DNA of 64,000 nucleotides from positions 1 through 64,000 of the forward strand of contig JADKBU010000026.1 in NCBI GenBank assembly GCA_016714935.1. The letters are read 5' to 3'. A model generated the notes under the pieces. It made no database searches, was not told the origin of the DNA, and saw nothing but the letters and a program-made list of their open reading frames with translations. Below are positions 20,669-29,331 of the stretch, in pieces. This DNA comes from Candidatus Accumulibacter propinquus. Its GTDB lineage: Bacteria > Pseudomonadota > Gammaproteobacteria > Burkholderiales > Rhodocyclaceae. The first letter of the stretch is position 1, and the number at the start of each line of letters is the position of its first letter. Position numbers and translations under genes: made by a program.

Positions 20669-21522
20669 TGATGCCTCCTTGGTGTGGCTAGAAACTGCTG
20701 GGAAATGAAAACGTATGCTGTCCCGGAAGACTTCGCTCCGCTTTTGTCGACGACCCCCCCGGACAAAACGCGGCAAGCTTCCGGGGCGCCAACGGCTGCT
20801 GCCGTCAGGCCCTGGGTAGCTGTTTAAGCCGCGGACTCAGGGTTCGGTGAACGACCGTGACGACGAGATGACTGGCTCGGTTGTGTCGGCTGCCGATGCC
20901 ATGCAGCAGATGATGCCAGCGATGATGGCGAAGCGAACAAGCCCTCGCTGCCCGCTGGGCGTGGCTAACGCCTGTTGCTTCAGTGCAGCACAAGAGGAAT
21001 GTGAATGGACGGGCACAGGGCGAACTTATGCCTTGGTTTCGCTGCTGTTAAGACTCGACAATTCGATATTGCCTTGAATTGTTGGCATGGTTCGTTTCCT
21101 CTTTGCGCCGGAAAGGCCGTGGGCGGCAATTATCGTCCTTTTTTTCGCAAAAATGAACACTGCCGTGCACGAAACGTGCAATATGCCAAAAGCGTTGCTG
21201 GTGTGGTGCCGGCGTGCCGCATGCGGGCTCGGGACGTGCGCGGACAGTAGCAGTTTTCCATGCCGGCGTTGTGACCGATGTCACGTTGCCTGTCAGACGC
21301 CGCACACGACCGGAAATGCCGGCCGGCGATGCTTTATTGTGACGCCGCGCAGGCACTGATCGTTGAGCGGCAATGCCTGTCCGTCGCATTGCCGTTTGCT
21401 GTGTGGTTCAGGACGGCAGGAGCAGGTCCTGCCGGGTGCGCGAGGGAACGGCCATGACAAACTGGCTGCCCCATCCGGGGCGGCCAGTCCATGACCTTCG
21501 GGTTTCTGGAGGCGCTGCGTCC
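20669..21522. other. 854-base intergenic region, less GC-rich in part
   Basis: No known gene family is detectable on either strand. The stretch around 21020-21200 is richer in A/T than its neighbours, with TTTTTTTCGCAAAAA near 21140. A possible 20-codon minus-strand frame with a good ribosome site lies at 21026-21088. The region separates the VOC/malonyl-CoA decarboxylase operon end from ppk2 and should hold the ppk2 promoter, which I could not place confidently. Confidence 0.5.
21026..21088 (-). CDS. Possible 20-aa peptide gene in the ppk2 upstream region
   Basis: ATG at 21088 is preceded on the minus strand by AAAGAGGAAACGAACC, a credible Shine-Dalgarno spacing, and the frame ends in TAA. 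The peptide is MPTIQGNIELSSLNSSETKA, with codon use unlike the GC-biased neighbours. No family is recognised; it could be a leader peptide or chance. Confidence 0.25.
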   Translation of the reverse strand: MPTIQGNIELSSLNSSETKA

Positions 21523-21999
21523 TCAGCCGAGTTTGGCGAAGGCTTCGATCACTTCGGGTGGGGCCTGGACCATTTCGATCAGCACTCCTTCTCCGGCGAT
21601 CGGGAATTCCGCACTCGCTTTCGGATGCAGGAAGGTTATGTCGAAGCCTGCTGCTCCTTTGCGGATACCACCGGGGGCGAAACGAACGCCGTTGGCGGTC
21701 AGCCATTCGACGGCCTTCGGGAGGTCGTCGATCCACAGGCCGACGTGATTGAGCGGGGTTGCATGTACTGCGGGTTTCTTCTCGGGGTCGACCGGTTGCA
21801 TCAGATCGACTTCAACCTTGAAAGGGCCCGTGCCCATCGCGACGATGTCTTCATCGACATTTTCGCGCTCACTGACGAAGTTGCCGGTAATTTCGAGGCC
21901 CAGCATGTCAACCCAGAGTTGACGCAGTTTCATCTTGTCGGGCCCGCCGATGGCGATTTGCTGGATTCCGAGGACTTTGAAGGGACGTTGTTGCTTCAT
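21523..21999 (-). CDS. VOC-family (glyoxalase/epimerase-like) metalloprotein
   Basis: 158-aa protein with two beta-alpha-beta-beta-beta modules of the vicinal oxygen chelate fold. Module one starts FKVLGIQQIAIGGPD and contains KVEVDLMQ; module two starts LNHVGLWIDDLPKAVEW and ends VLIEMVQAPPE. These positions supply a metal-binding His and two Glu. Members include methylmalonyl-CoA epimerase and glyoxalase I; which reaction applies here is not clear. The ATG at 21999 is preferred because an upstream extension overlaps non-conserved sequence, though the ribosome site (GAGAAAGAA) is weak. It lies 50 bases after malonyl-CoA decarboxylase on the same strand, so a CoA-ester substrate is a reasonable guess. 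Confidence 0.7.
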   Translation of the reverse strand: MKQQRPFKVLGIQQIAIGGPDKMKLRQLWVDMLGLEITGNFVSERENVDEDIVAMGTGPFKVEVDLMQPVDPEKKPAVHATPLNHVGLWIDDLPKAVEWLTANGVRFAPGGIRKGAAGFDITFLHPKASAEFPIAGEGVLIEMVQAPPEVIEAFAKLG

Positions 22000-22049
22000 G
22001 TGTTGTTCTTTCTCGTAGGAGGATCGAAAAAAGTTCTGGCTGCGCAATC

Positions 22050-23435
22050 TCAATCGCGTGCAGAACGACGTATCGCCGTCGCGACAGCAATCTCGCCGCC
22101 ACGCGAAAAAGCTTCGACGTTCGCTTCGATGGTATCAGGGTCGTACAGATAATTCACCATCAGGCCATAGGACTGCTGCCGTCCGCGTGCCGATGTGTCG
22201 GCCAGATAATTCAGACGTTCGACACGTGCGCCGTTGCCCAGGTGGAAGCGGGCAACCGGGTCGAAAGGCCGGCCGCCCTTGCTGGCGGTTACCAGGTAAC
22301 GCGCGGCCAGGCGCATCAGGCCGTGTTGCAGGGCACGCGCGAGGCGCGCTTCATTCACCCAGCGATCATCCGCAAGCAGTTTGGCAAGTTCGCTGGCGTC
22401 CGCTGGCGGTGCCATGTCCGACTTGAGGTGGCGTGTGATCCGCTCCAGATCGGCGGCGCTGAAAGACTGCTGCCAGGCTTCCGGATTCTTTTCGGCCCAG
22501 CGCCGGAATGTGGGCAGCGGCGACAGGGTGGCGAAACTGACCAGACGCGGGTAGTCGCGTTTCAGGTCGTCAACGACGCGCTTGAGCAGGAAATTGCCGA
22601 AGGACACGCCGCGCAGGCCGGGTTGCGTGTTGGAAATCGAATAGAAGATCGCCGTGCTGGCGCGCTGCGCGTCGAAAACCGGCGCCTGCTCGTCGAGCAG
22701 CATCTGCACATTGTCCGCCAGGTGGTCGGTCAGCGCGACCTCGACGAAGATCAGCGGTTCCATGGGCATGCGCGGGTGGAAAAAGGCATAGCAGCGACGG
22801 TCGGAATCGAGACGGTTCTTCAGGTCGCTCCAGGAGCGGATCTCATGCACCGCCTCGTATTCGATCAGTTTTTCGAGCAGCGCTGCCGGCGAACTCCAGG
22901 TGATTCTTTGCAGTTCAAGGAAACCGACGTCGAACCAGGCGCCTAGCCGGGACTCGAGTTCGCGATCGAGCGAGCGCAGCGCAGCGTCGGTGTCGGCAAA
23001 GCGCAGCAGGTCGGCGCGCAGGTCGACCAGGAATTTGACGCCTTGCGGCAGGGTATTGAATTGCGCCAGGATACGCAGGCGCGACGAGCGCATGGCCTTG
23101 CGCAGTTCCGATTCGGCCATCCATTGCGCGTCACTGCCAATGGCCGCCTGATAGCTGGCATGCGCCGTGGCGACCAACTGCGGGTCGGGGCCAAATTCGG
23201 TGGCCAGCATGCGCAGGAAGGTCGCGCGACCCTCGTCTTCGAGACGCAGGTAGGTTTCCGCCAAACGCCCGGCACGCTGCCTGGCCGAGATTTCCCCGCC
23301 GACTCCGGCTGCGCATTCGTGAAGGAGTTCGCGGGTCCGGACCAGTTCCTTGCCCGCAAGGCCACGTGCACCGCCACTGTCGGCAAGCAGCGTGCGCACC
23401 TTGCGCAAGCCCCGGACTACAATTCCTGCAGGCAT
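22050..23435 (-). CDS. Malonyl-CoA decarboxylase
   Basis: 461-aa enzyme converting malonyl-CoA to acetyl-CoA and CO2. The helical N-terminal domain (about 1-160) is followed by the acetyltransferase-like catalytic domain. Family signatures are present: FFHPRMPMEPLIFVEVAL, ISNTQPGLRGVSFGNFLLK (catalytic Ser/Thr region) and VARFHLGNGARVERLNYLAD (catalytic His). The ATG at 23435 follows CGAGGAGAAAGAA; a much longer open frame upstream (to 23792) runs through lgt in antisense and is not real. It heads a two-gene unit with the VOC protein. In acetate- or malonate-using cells it replenishes acetyl-CoA and keeps malonyl-CoA low. Confidence 0.9.
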   Translation of the reverse strand: MPAGIVVRGLRKVRTLLADSGGARGLAGKELVRTRELLHECAAGVGGEISARQRAGRLAETYLRLEDEGRATFLRMLATEFGPDPQLVATAHASYQAAIGSDAQWMAESELRKAMRSSRLRILAQFNTLPQGVKFLVDLRADLLRFADTDAALRSLDRELESRLGAWFDVGFLELQRITWSSPAALLEKLIEYEAVHEIRSWSDLKNRLDSDRRCYAFFHPRMPMEPLIFVEVALTDHLADNVQMLLDEQAPVFDAQRASTAIFYSISNTQPGLRGVSFGNFLLKRVVDDLKRDYPRLVSFATLSPLPTFRRWAEKNPEAWQQSFSAADLERITRHLKSDMAPPADASELAKLLADDRWVNEARLARALQHGLMRLAARYLVTASKGGRPFDPVARFHLGNGARVERLNYLADTSARGRQQSYGLMVNYLYDPDTIEANVEAFSRGGEIAVATAIRRSARD

Positions 23436-23479
23436 TTCTTTCTCCTCGGTCTCGCGGCCGGCCACGAAGCGTGTTCTGC

Positions 23480-24277
23480 TCAGACGCGTCGGTGATGCGC
23501 CGCGACGACAAAAATGATACCGAACAGGACCATCGGCAGCGACAGCCACTGTCCCATGCTGACAGAATACGAAAGTCCAAAGATTCCTTCGTCCGGCGTC
23601 CTGAAATACTCGGCAACCCAGCGCAGGACGCCGTAACCGATCAGAAAGACTCCCGAAACGGCACCGCTGGGTCGCTTGCGGCTCGAATAGAGCCACAGGC
23701 AAACAAACAGAACGAGGCCCTCGAGACCGGCCTGGTAGAGTTGCGAAGGGTGGCGCGGCACATCGTCTACCCAGGGGAAAAGCATTGCCCACGGCAGCGC
23801 CGGATCAGCCGCGCGCCCCCAGAGTTCGCCATTGATGAAGTTGCCGATGCGCCCGGCAGCGAGGCCCAGCGGCACCAGCGGGGCAATGAAATCGGTGAGT
23901 TCGAGCCAGCGCCGCTTGCTCTTGCGGGCGTATAGCCACATCGCGATCAGCACGCCAAGGAAGCCGCCGTGAAACGACATGCCGCCTCGCCATACGGCGA
24001 GGACTTGCAGCGGATGCTCCAGGTAGTACGCCGGCTCGTAGAACAGGACCTGGCCTAGGCGGCCGCCGACGATGACTCCCAGGACGCCGTAGAACAGCAG
24101 GTCATCGAGTTGTCGCAGCGTCCAGCCGGTGGTGGCCAGCTCCGGATGGGTCAGGATCCGCTGCCGGCCGAGCCACCAGAACTGGAGAAAGGCCACCAGG
24201 TACATCAACCCGTACCAGTGCACGCTGAGCGGGCCAAGCGAGACTGCGACAGGGTTGAACTGCGGATGGATCAACAC
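23480..24277 (-). CDS. lgt: Prolipoprotein diacylglyceryl transferase
   Basis: Integral inner-membrane enzyme that transfers a diacylglyceryl group from phosphatidylglycerol to the lipobox cysteine of prolipoproteins. About seven membrane segments are visible. The Lgt signature GLAAGRIGNFINGELWGR and the essential HGGFLG motif (about residue 105) are intact. The family N-terminus is normally M-L-I-H-P-Q-F, which matches GTG TTG ATC CAT CCG here, so I start at GTG 24277. The alternative ATG at 24316 overlaps a TATAAT element. Length 265 aa is usual. Its substrates in this window include LivK. Confidence 0.92.
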   Translation of the reverse strand: MLIHPQFNPVAVSLGPLSVHWYGLMYLVAFLQFWWLGRQRILTHPELATTGWTLRQLDDLLFYGVLGVIVGGRLGQVLFYEPAYYLEHPLQVLAVWRGGMSFHGGFLGVLIAMWLYARKSKRRWLELTDFIAPLVPLGLAAGRIGNFINGELWGRAADPALPWAMLFPWVDDVPRHPSQLYQAGLEGLVLFVCLWLYSSRKRPSGAVSGVFLIGYGVLRWVAEYFRTPDEGIFGLSYSVSMGQWLSLPMVLFGIIFVVAAHHRRV

Positions 24278-24314
24278 GTTGCGAACACCCGTGGGCCTTT
24301 CGGATAGAATTCGC

Positions 24315-24320
24315 ATTATA
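24315..24320 (-). promoter_or_regulatory. Possible -10 element for lgt
   Basis: A consensus TATAAT reads on the minus strand 38 bases before the GTG start of lgt. No convincing -35 is present, so it is offered only as a candidate that also helps choose the GTG start. Confidence 0.3.
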
Positions 24321-24360
24321 TCGCGCCACCCTCGGGCGTGTTCTGGATTGGAGATCGGCA

Positions 24361-26217
24361 ATGCCCCACTATCGTTCCCGCACTTCGACACATGGCCGCA
24401 ACATGGCGGGCGCGCGCGCTCTCTGGCGCGCCACCGGCATGCAGGACGGAGATTTCGGCAAGCCGATCATTGCCGTCGTCAATTCGTTCACCCAGTTCGT
24501 TCCGGGGCACGTGCATCTCAAGGATATAGGACAGTTGGTCGCTCGCGAAATCGAGGCCGCCGGCGGTGTCGCCAAGGAATTCAATACCATCGCCATTGAT
24601 GACGGCATTGCCATGGGGCACGACGGCATGCTTTATTCGTTGCCTTCGCGTGACCTGATTGCCGACTCCGTCGAATACATGGTCAACGCACACTGCGCCG
24701 ACGCGATGGTGTGCATTTCGAACTGCGACAAGATCACTCCTGGGATGTTGATGGCGGCAATGCGCGTGAATATCCCGACCATATTTGTCTCCGGCGGCCC
24801 GATGGAGGCCGGCAAGGTGAAGTGGGGCGGCAAGGTGATTGCCGTCGACCTGGTCGACGCGATGGTCAAGGGCGGCGACAGCAATTGTTCCGACGATGAG
24901 GTCGACTCTTTCGAGCGCTCGGCGTGTCCCACCTGCGGTTCGTGTTCGGGAATGTTTACCGCCAACTCGATGAATTGCCTGACCGAAGCGCTCGGGTTCT
25001 CGCTGCCCGGCAATGGCACCGTCCTGGCCACGCATGCCGATCGCCGCGAACTTTTCCTGAAGGCCGGACGCCTGATCGTCGACCTCTGTCGTCGCTATTA
25101 CGAGCTGGACGACACCTCGGTGCTGCCGCGCTCTATCGGCAGTTTCGCTGCCTTCGAGAACGCGATGACGCTGGATGTGTCGATGGGAGGGTCCACGAAT
25201 ACGGTCCTGCACATCCTGGCGGCGGCACAGGAGGGTGGCGTCAGCTTCACGATGGACGACATCGACCGCATCTCGCGCCAGGTGCCCTGTCTCGCCAAGG
25301 TGGCGCCCGCCACACCCGACTACCATATCGAGGACGTGCACCGCGCGGGTGGCATCTTCGGCATTCTCGGCGAACTGGATCGCGCCGGTCTGCTCCATCG
25401 CGAGGTGCCGACAGTGCATGCGAGGACGCTCGGCGAGGCGATCGACAACTGGGATGTGATGCGTACGCAGGCGCCACAACTCTGCGAGTTCTTCAAGGCG
25501 GCGCCGGGTGGCATTCCGACCCAGAAGGCCTTCTCGCAGAACCGGCGTTACCCGGAGCTCGACCTTGATCGAGCCAAGGGTTGCATTCGCGACAAGGCGC
25601 ATGCGTACTCACAGGAAGGTGGCCTGGCCGTGCTCTACGGGAACATCGCCAGTGACGGCTGCATCGTGAAAACTGCCGGTGTGGACGAGAGCATCTGGGT
25701 CTTTGCCGGCAAGGCACGGGTGTTCGAGAGCCAGGACGATGCCGTCCAGGCGATCCTCGGTGACCAGGTACTGCCCGGCGAGGTGGTGGTCATTCGCTAC
25801 GAGGGTCCGAAAGGTGGGCCGGGCATGCAGGAAATGCTCTATCCCACGTCCTACCTGAAGTCGAAGGGCCTGGGCAAGGTCTGTGCTTTGCTCACCGATG
25901 GCCGCTTTTCCGGTGGTACCTCCGGGCTGTCGATCGGGCATGTTTCCCCCGAGGCCGCCGAAGGTGGCGCGATCGGCCTGGTGCAAGAGGGTGACCTGAT
26001 CGAGATCGACATCCCGGGGCGTCGTATCCAACTGGCGATCGACGAGTCCGAACTGGCCCGGCGGCGGCTGGCGATGGAGTCGAGAGCCGCGGCGGCCTGG
26101 CGGCCGGCGGTTGCGCGCCAGCGTGTCGTGTCGCAGGCGCTGCAGGCCTATGCGCTGATGACCACCTCGGCGGCTACTGGCGCGGTGCGCGATCTGAAGC
26201 AGTTGCAGCGGCGCTGA
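24361..26217 (+). CDS. ilvD: Dihydroxy-acid dehydratase
   Basis: Third enzyme of valine/isoleucine synthesis: it dehydrates 2,3-dihydroxy-isovalerate and -3-methylvalerate to the 2-oxo acids using an iron-sulfur cluster. The 618-aa length is standard. Cluster cysteines are seen in VCISNCDKITPGMLMAAM and in the CPTCGSCSGMFTANSMNCL region. The C-terminal active-site motif LLTDGRFSGGTSGLSIGHVSPEAAEGG is represented at about residues 508-534. The start MPHYRSRTSTHGRNMAGAR is the family start. It is divergent from lgt, with 83 bases between the starts, and is followed by an unrelated cytochrome gene with its own promoter-like sequence. Confidence 0.95.
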   Translation: MPHYRSRTSTHGRNMAGARALWRATGMQDGDFGKPIIAVVNSFTQFVPGHVHLKDIGQLVAREIEAAGGVAKEFNTIAIDDGIAMGHDGMLYSLPSRDLIADSVEYMVNAHCADAMVCISNCDKITPGMLMAAMRVNIPTIFVSGGPMEAGKVKWGGKVIAVDLVDAMVKGGDSNCSDDEVDSFERSACPTCGSCSGMFTANSMNCLTEALGFSLPGNGTVLATHADRRELFLKAGRLIVDLCRRYYELDDTSVLPRSIGSFAAFENAMTLDVSMGGSTNTVLHILAAAQEGGVSFTMDDIDRISRQVPCLAKVAPATPDYHIEDVHRAGGIFGILGELDRAGLLHREVPTVHARTLGEAIDNWDVMRTQAPQLCEFFKAAPGGIPTQKAFSQNRRYPELDLDRAKGCIRDKAHAYSQEGGLAVLYGNIASDGCIVKTAGVDESIWVFAGKARVFESQDDAVQAILGDQVLPGEVVVIRYEGPKGGPGMQEMLYPTSYLKSKGLGKVCALLTDGRFSGGTSGLSIGHVSPEAAEGGAIGLVQEGDLIEIDIPGRRIQLAIDESELARRRLAMESRAAAAWRPAVARQRVVSQALQAYALMTTSAATGAVRDLKQLQRR

Positions 26218-26379
26218 GCCAAGGCTCGACCGGCATGACGGTCCCGGTTCGAGGTGTCCGAGGCGTTTCGCGCGTCGTTCGGGATGCGGCCGGCGACGCG
26301 GTCGCAGGTCAACGGGCGGCGTGGTCAACGCGTTAGTGACGGGGCGGAGTGCGTGTACCGGCGCTGCGGATCAAGAGGC

Positions 26380-26408
26380 TTTCCAAGCTGACCAAACTGA
26401 AATAATAT
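26380..26408 (+). promoter_or_regulatory. Candidate promoter of the small cytochrome c gene
   Basis: TTTCCA at 26380-26385 and TAATAT at 26403-26408 with 17 bases between, about 40 bases before the cytochrome ATG. Confidence 0.35.
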
Positions 26409-26447
26409 CGAGGCGTTTCAAACCCCTTATCTGAACGGAGTAATAGC

Positions 26448-26753
26448 ATGAAAGCGATCTACGTGTGCCTGCTGGCTGCTGCCGGCGTAATGTCTGCCGG
26501 CGCCGTCCAGGCTGATGAAGCCCTGGCCAAGGCCAAGAACTGCCTGTCTTGTCACGCCGTCGACAAGAAGGTCGTTGGGCCGTCCTACAAGGACGTGGCC
26601 AAGAAGTACACGGCCAAGGATGAAGCCATGCTCGCTGCGAAGGTCATCAAGGGCGGCAAGGGTTCCTGGGGTGAAGTGCCGATGCCGCCAAATCCTTCGG
26701 TAACGCCCGACGAGGCGAACAAGCTGGTCAAGTGGATCCTCAGTCTGAAGTGA
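26448..26753 (+). CDS. Cytochrome c551/c552-type small periplasmic electron carrier
   Basis: 101-aa class I cytochrome c. A signal peptide ends at VQA|DEA (about residue 22). The haem motif CLSCH follows, then VGPSYKDVAKKY, and VPMPPNPSVT supplies the axial methionine; it ends with the helix TPDEANKLVKWILSLK. This is the classic layout of soluble c551/c552 carriers feeding terminal oxidases or denitrification enzymes. GGAG lies nine bases before the ATG. A strong terminator follows 16 bases after the stop, making this a single-gene transcript. Confidence 0.88.
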   Translation: MKAIYVCLLAAAGVMSAGAVQADEALAKAKNCLSCHAVDKKVVGPSYKDVAKKYTAKDEAMLAAKVIKGGKGSWGEVPMPPNPSVTPDEANKLVKWILSLK

Positions 26754-26769
26754 TCGTTGCATGAACAAA

Positions 26770-26792
26770 AAAACCGGCCAATTGCCGGTTTT
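26770..26792 (+). terminator. Rho-independent terminator after the cytochrome c gene
   Basis: AAAACCGGC / GCCGGTTTT, a perfect 9-bp stem with a 5-base loop; the arm itself provides the T tract, and the A-rich left arm could make it work in both directions. Confidence 0.85.
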
Positions 26793-26849
26793 CCGTTTCA
26801 GGGATGTGGTGCCGAAAGCTGATATGCAGGTCGAGAGATCATATGCATG

Positions 26850-26878
26850 TTGACAAGGTCCTGATGTGCTTGGACAAT
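26850..26878 (+). promoter_or_regulatory. Candidate sigma-70 promoter of the liv operon
   Basis: Perfect TTGACA at 26850-26855, 17-base spacer, GACAAT at 26873-26878, about 46 bases before the livK start. Confidence 0.45.
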
Positions 26879-26924
26879 CGCCCGTTTCCCACCCTCTACA
26901 CAGACAATATCGGAGATGAAACCT

Positions 26925-28235
26925 ATGAAGAGTGTTCGTACACCCGGTGTATTGCTCGTTCTGGCAGCCTCGCTGGCCGTGATCGGCTGCGGCAAGAAAG
27001 AGGAACCCAAGGCTGCGGCCCCTGCTCCTGCCCCGGTGGCAGCGCCCGCGCCGGCGCCGAAACCCGAAATGGTGGTCAAGATCGGCCATGTCGCGCCACT
27101 GACCGGCCCGATCGCGCACCTGGGCAAGGACAACGAGAACGGTGCCCGCCTGGCCGTCGACGATGCCAACGCGAAGAAGATCGAGATCGATGGCAAAGTC
27201 ATCAAGTTTGAGTTGCTTGGCGAAGATGATCAGGCCGACCCGAAAACCGGTACCGTCGTCGCCCAGAAGCTGGTTGATGCCAAAGTGGCCGGCGTCGTCG
27301 GGCACCTCAACTCGGGTACGACCATCCCTGCCTCGGCGATTTACAACGCCGCCGGTCTGCCGCAGATTTCGCCCTCGGCAACCAATCCGAAGTACACCCA
27401 ACAGGGCTTCAATACCGCCTTCCGCGTGATGGCCAATGACATCCAGCAGGGCTCGGTAGTCGGTGCCTACGCGGTGAAGGACCTGGGCGCCAAGAAGATT
27501 GCGATCATCGACGATCGCACGGCCTATGGTCAGGGTTTGGCGGATGAGGTCGAGAAGGCTGCCAAGGCTGCCGGCGCGACCATCGTCGCGCGCGAGTTTA
27601 CCAACGACAAGGCGACCGACTTCAAGGCCATTCTGACCAAGATCAAGGCCAAGAAGCCTGACGTGATCTTCCTTGGCGGGATGGATGCGGTGGGTGGTCC
27701 GATGCTCAAGCAGATGAAGGAACTCGGCATCACCGCCAAGTTCACCACTGGCGACGGTGGCTGCTCACCCGAACTGATCAAGCTCGCGGGTCCGGCATCC
27801 GAGGGCGTGGTTTGTACGCAGGCCGGCCTGCCGGTCGACAAGCTCCCGAACGGCCAGAAATTCGTCGAAGACTTCACCAAGAAGTACGGTCAGATTCAGA
27901 TCTATTCTCCCTACAGCTATGACGCAGTGATGGTCCTGGTCGACGCCATGAAGCGTGCCAACTCTGCCGACCCGGTCAAGTATTTGCCGGAGGTTGGCAA
28001 GACCTCCTACGATGGCGTTACCGGCAGGATCGAGTTCGACGAGAAGGGTGACATCAAGAACGGTGCGATTACCGTTTTCGAAATCAAGGATGGCAAGCTG
28101 GTTACCCTGAAATCCGAAGGCGGTACGGCCCCGGCCGCGCCCGCTGCTGCGGCTGCTCCGGCCCCGGCGCCTGCACCTGCGGCGGCTCCAGCACCTGCTG
28201 CTGCACCCGCCCCGGCTCCGGAAGCCAAGAAGTAA
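26925..28235 (+). CDS. livK: Branched-chain amino-acid ABC transporter, substrate-binding lipoprotein
   Basis: Periplasmic binding protein that delivers Leu/Ile/Val (or related amino acids) to LivHM. The lipoprotein signal ends in the lipobox LAVIGC (Cys near residue 22). It is followed by a charged GKKEEPK and an Ala/Pro linker of about 20 residues. The type I periplasmic-binding fold then runs from VVKIGHVAPLTGPIAHLGKD to about residue 400, with the ligand-loop HLNSGTTIPASAIYN and the hinge IIDDRTAYGQGLADE. A second Ala/Pro tail of about 40 residues ends the protein. GGAG directly abuts the ATG at 26916 but is correctly spaced from 26925, so the latter is the start. Proline-rich tails on both sides are unusual for LivK. 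Confidence 0.9.
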   Translation: MKSVRTPGVLLVLAASLAVIGCGKKEEPKAAAPAPAPVAAPAPAPKPEMVVKIGHVAPLTGPIAHLGKDNENGARLAVDDANAKKIEIDGKVIKFELLGEDDQADPKTGTVVAQKLVDAKVAGVVGHLNSGTTIPASAIYNAAGLPQISPSATNPKYTQQGFNTAFRVMANDIQQGSVVGAYAVKDLGAKKIAIIDDRTAYGQGLADEVEKAAKAAGATIVAREFTNDKATDFKAILTKIKAKKPDVIFLGGMDAVGGPMLKQMKELGITAKFTTGDGGCSPELIKLAGPASEGVVCTQAGLPVDKLPNGQKFVEDFTKKYGQIQIYSPYSYDAVMVLVDAMKRANSADPVKYLPEVGKTSYDGVTGRIEFDEKGDIKNGAITVFEIKDGKLVTLKSEGGTAPAAPAAAAAPAPAPAPAAAPAPAAAPAPAPEAKK

Positions 28236-28257
28236 GGGCCCCTCAGCAACTTGATCC

Positions 28258-28290
28258 CGAGGGAATGGCTCCGGCCATTCCCTCGTTTTT
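28258..28290 (+). terminator. Strong intrinsic terminator between livK and livH
   Basis: Perfect 12-bp stem CGAGGGAATGGC / GCCATTCCCTCG with loop TCCG, followed by TTTTT. Placed inside the operon, it would make livK transcripts more abundant than livHMGF by partial termination. Confidence 0.9.
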
Positions 28291-28407
28291 CCTGCATCCG
28301 CATCCGCTCAGCACCAACCGGGCCCAGCTTTTGTGCGGCCGCCTCCTTGGCGGCATGCCTCGGAACATACGGTACGCCAGCAGCACCTTGTTGCGGAAAG
28401 CTTGATT

Positions 28408-29331
28408 ATGGACACTCTCCTCCAGCAACTGATCAACGGCCTCACCCTGGGCGCTGTCTACGCGCTCGTCGCTCTGGGTTACACGATGGTTTACGGCATT
28501 ATCGGCCTGATCAACTTCGCCCACGGTGAGGTGGTGATGATCGGTACGATGGTTGCCTTTACGGTGATTGTCTCCCTTGCCGGCTCCGGCATGCCGCCTC
28601 TCCTGGTTCTCGGCATCGGCCTGCTGGTTTCGGTGGTGGTCTGCATGGTGCTCGGCTGGGCACTCGAACGTGTGGCCTATCGCCCCCTTCGGCATGCGCC
28701 AAGACTGACGCCGTTGATCACGGCGATCGGCATGTCGATCGTCCTGCAGAATGTGGCGATGATCATCTGGGGCCGGAACTACATCACTTTTCCTCCGATG
28801 ATTCACAAACAGATTTACGACATCGGCGGCGCCAGTTTCACCAACGTTCAGGTCGCCATCGTGTCACTGGCAGCGGTGGTGATGTTGGGTCTGATTTACC
28901 TGGTTCATCGCACGCGCATCGGCATGGCCATGCGGGCTACGGCACAGAACCCGCACGTGGCGTCACTGATGGGTGTCGACATCAACCGCGTCATCGCCAT
29001 GGCCTTCATCATCGGCTCCGCGCTGGGCGCCGTTGCTGGCTGCATGGTCGGTTCGTATTACGAAATTGCGCATTACCAGATGGGTTTCATGCTTGGCCTG
29101 AAGGCTTTCACGGCGGCTGTCCTGGGAGGCATCGGCAATCTCGCGGGAGCCATGGCGGGTGGCCTGTTGCTCGGTGTGATCGAGGCGCTGGGTGCCGGTT
29201 ACATCGGTGATCTGACCGGTGACATCCTCGGCAGTCACTATCAGGATATTTTTGCCTTCATCGTGTTGATCATCGTTCTGATTTTTCGTCCTTCGGGTCT
29301 TTTTGGCGAGCGTACAGGAGATCGCGCATGA
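28408..29331 (+). CDS. livH: Branched-chain amino-acid ABC transporter permease LivH
   Basis: Inner-membrane permease of 307 aa with about eight membrane helices. The family start LLQQLINGLTLGAVYALVAL and the INFAHGEVVMIGTMVAF motif are present, as is the EAA-like loop around MRATAQNPHVASLMGVDINR that contacts the ATPases. It pairs with LivM. GGAAAG precedes the ATG. It lies 172 bases after livK, beyond the strong terminator, and its stop overlaps the livM start (ATGA, 29328-29331). Confidence 0.95.
   Translation: MDTLLQQLINGLTLGAVYALVALGYTMVYGIIGLINFAHGEVVMIGTMVAFTVIVSLAGSGMPPLLVLGIGLLVSVVVCMVLGWALERVAYRPLRHAPRLTPLITAIGMSIVLQNVAMIIWGRNYITFPPMIHKQIYDIGGASFTNVQVAIVSLAAVVMLGLIYLVHRTRIGMAMRATAQNPHVASLMGVDINRVIAMAFIIGSALGAVAGCMVGSYYEIAHYQMGFMLGLKAFTAAVLGGIGNLAGAMAGGLLLGVIEALGAGYIGDLTGDILGSHYQDIFAFIVLIIVLIFRPSGLFGERTGDRA

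Noticed and set aside
23436..23792. N-terminal extension of malonyl-CoA decarboxylase by 119 codons
   Set aside because: It overlaps the 3' end of lgt on the same strand in another frame; the ATG at 23435 has a strong ribosome site and matches the family start.
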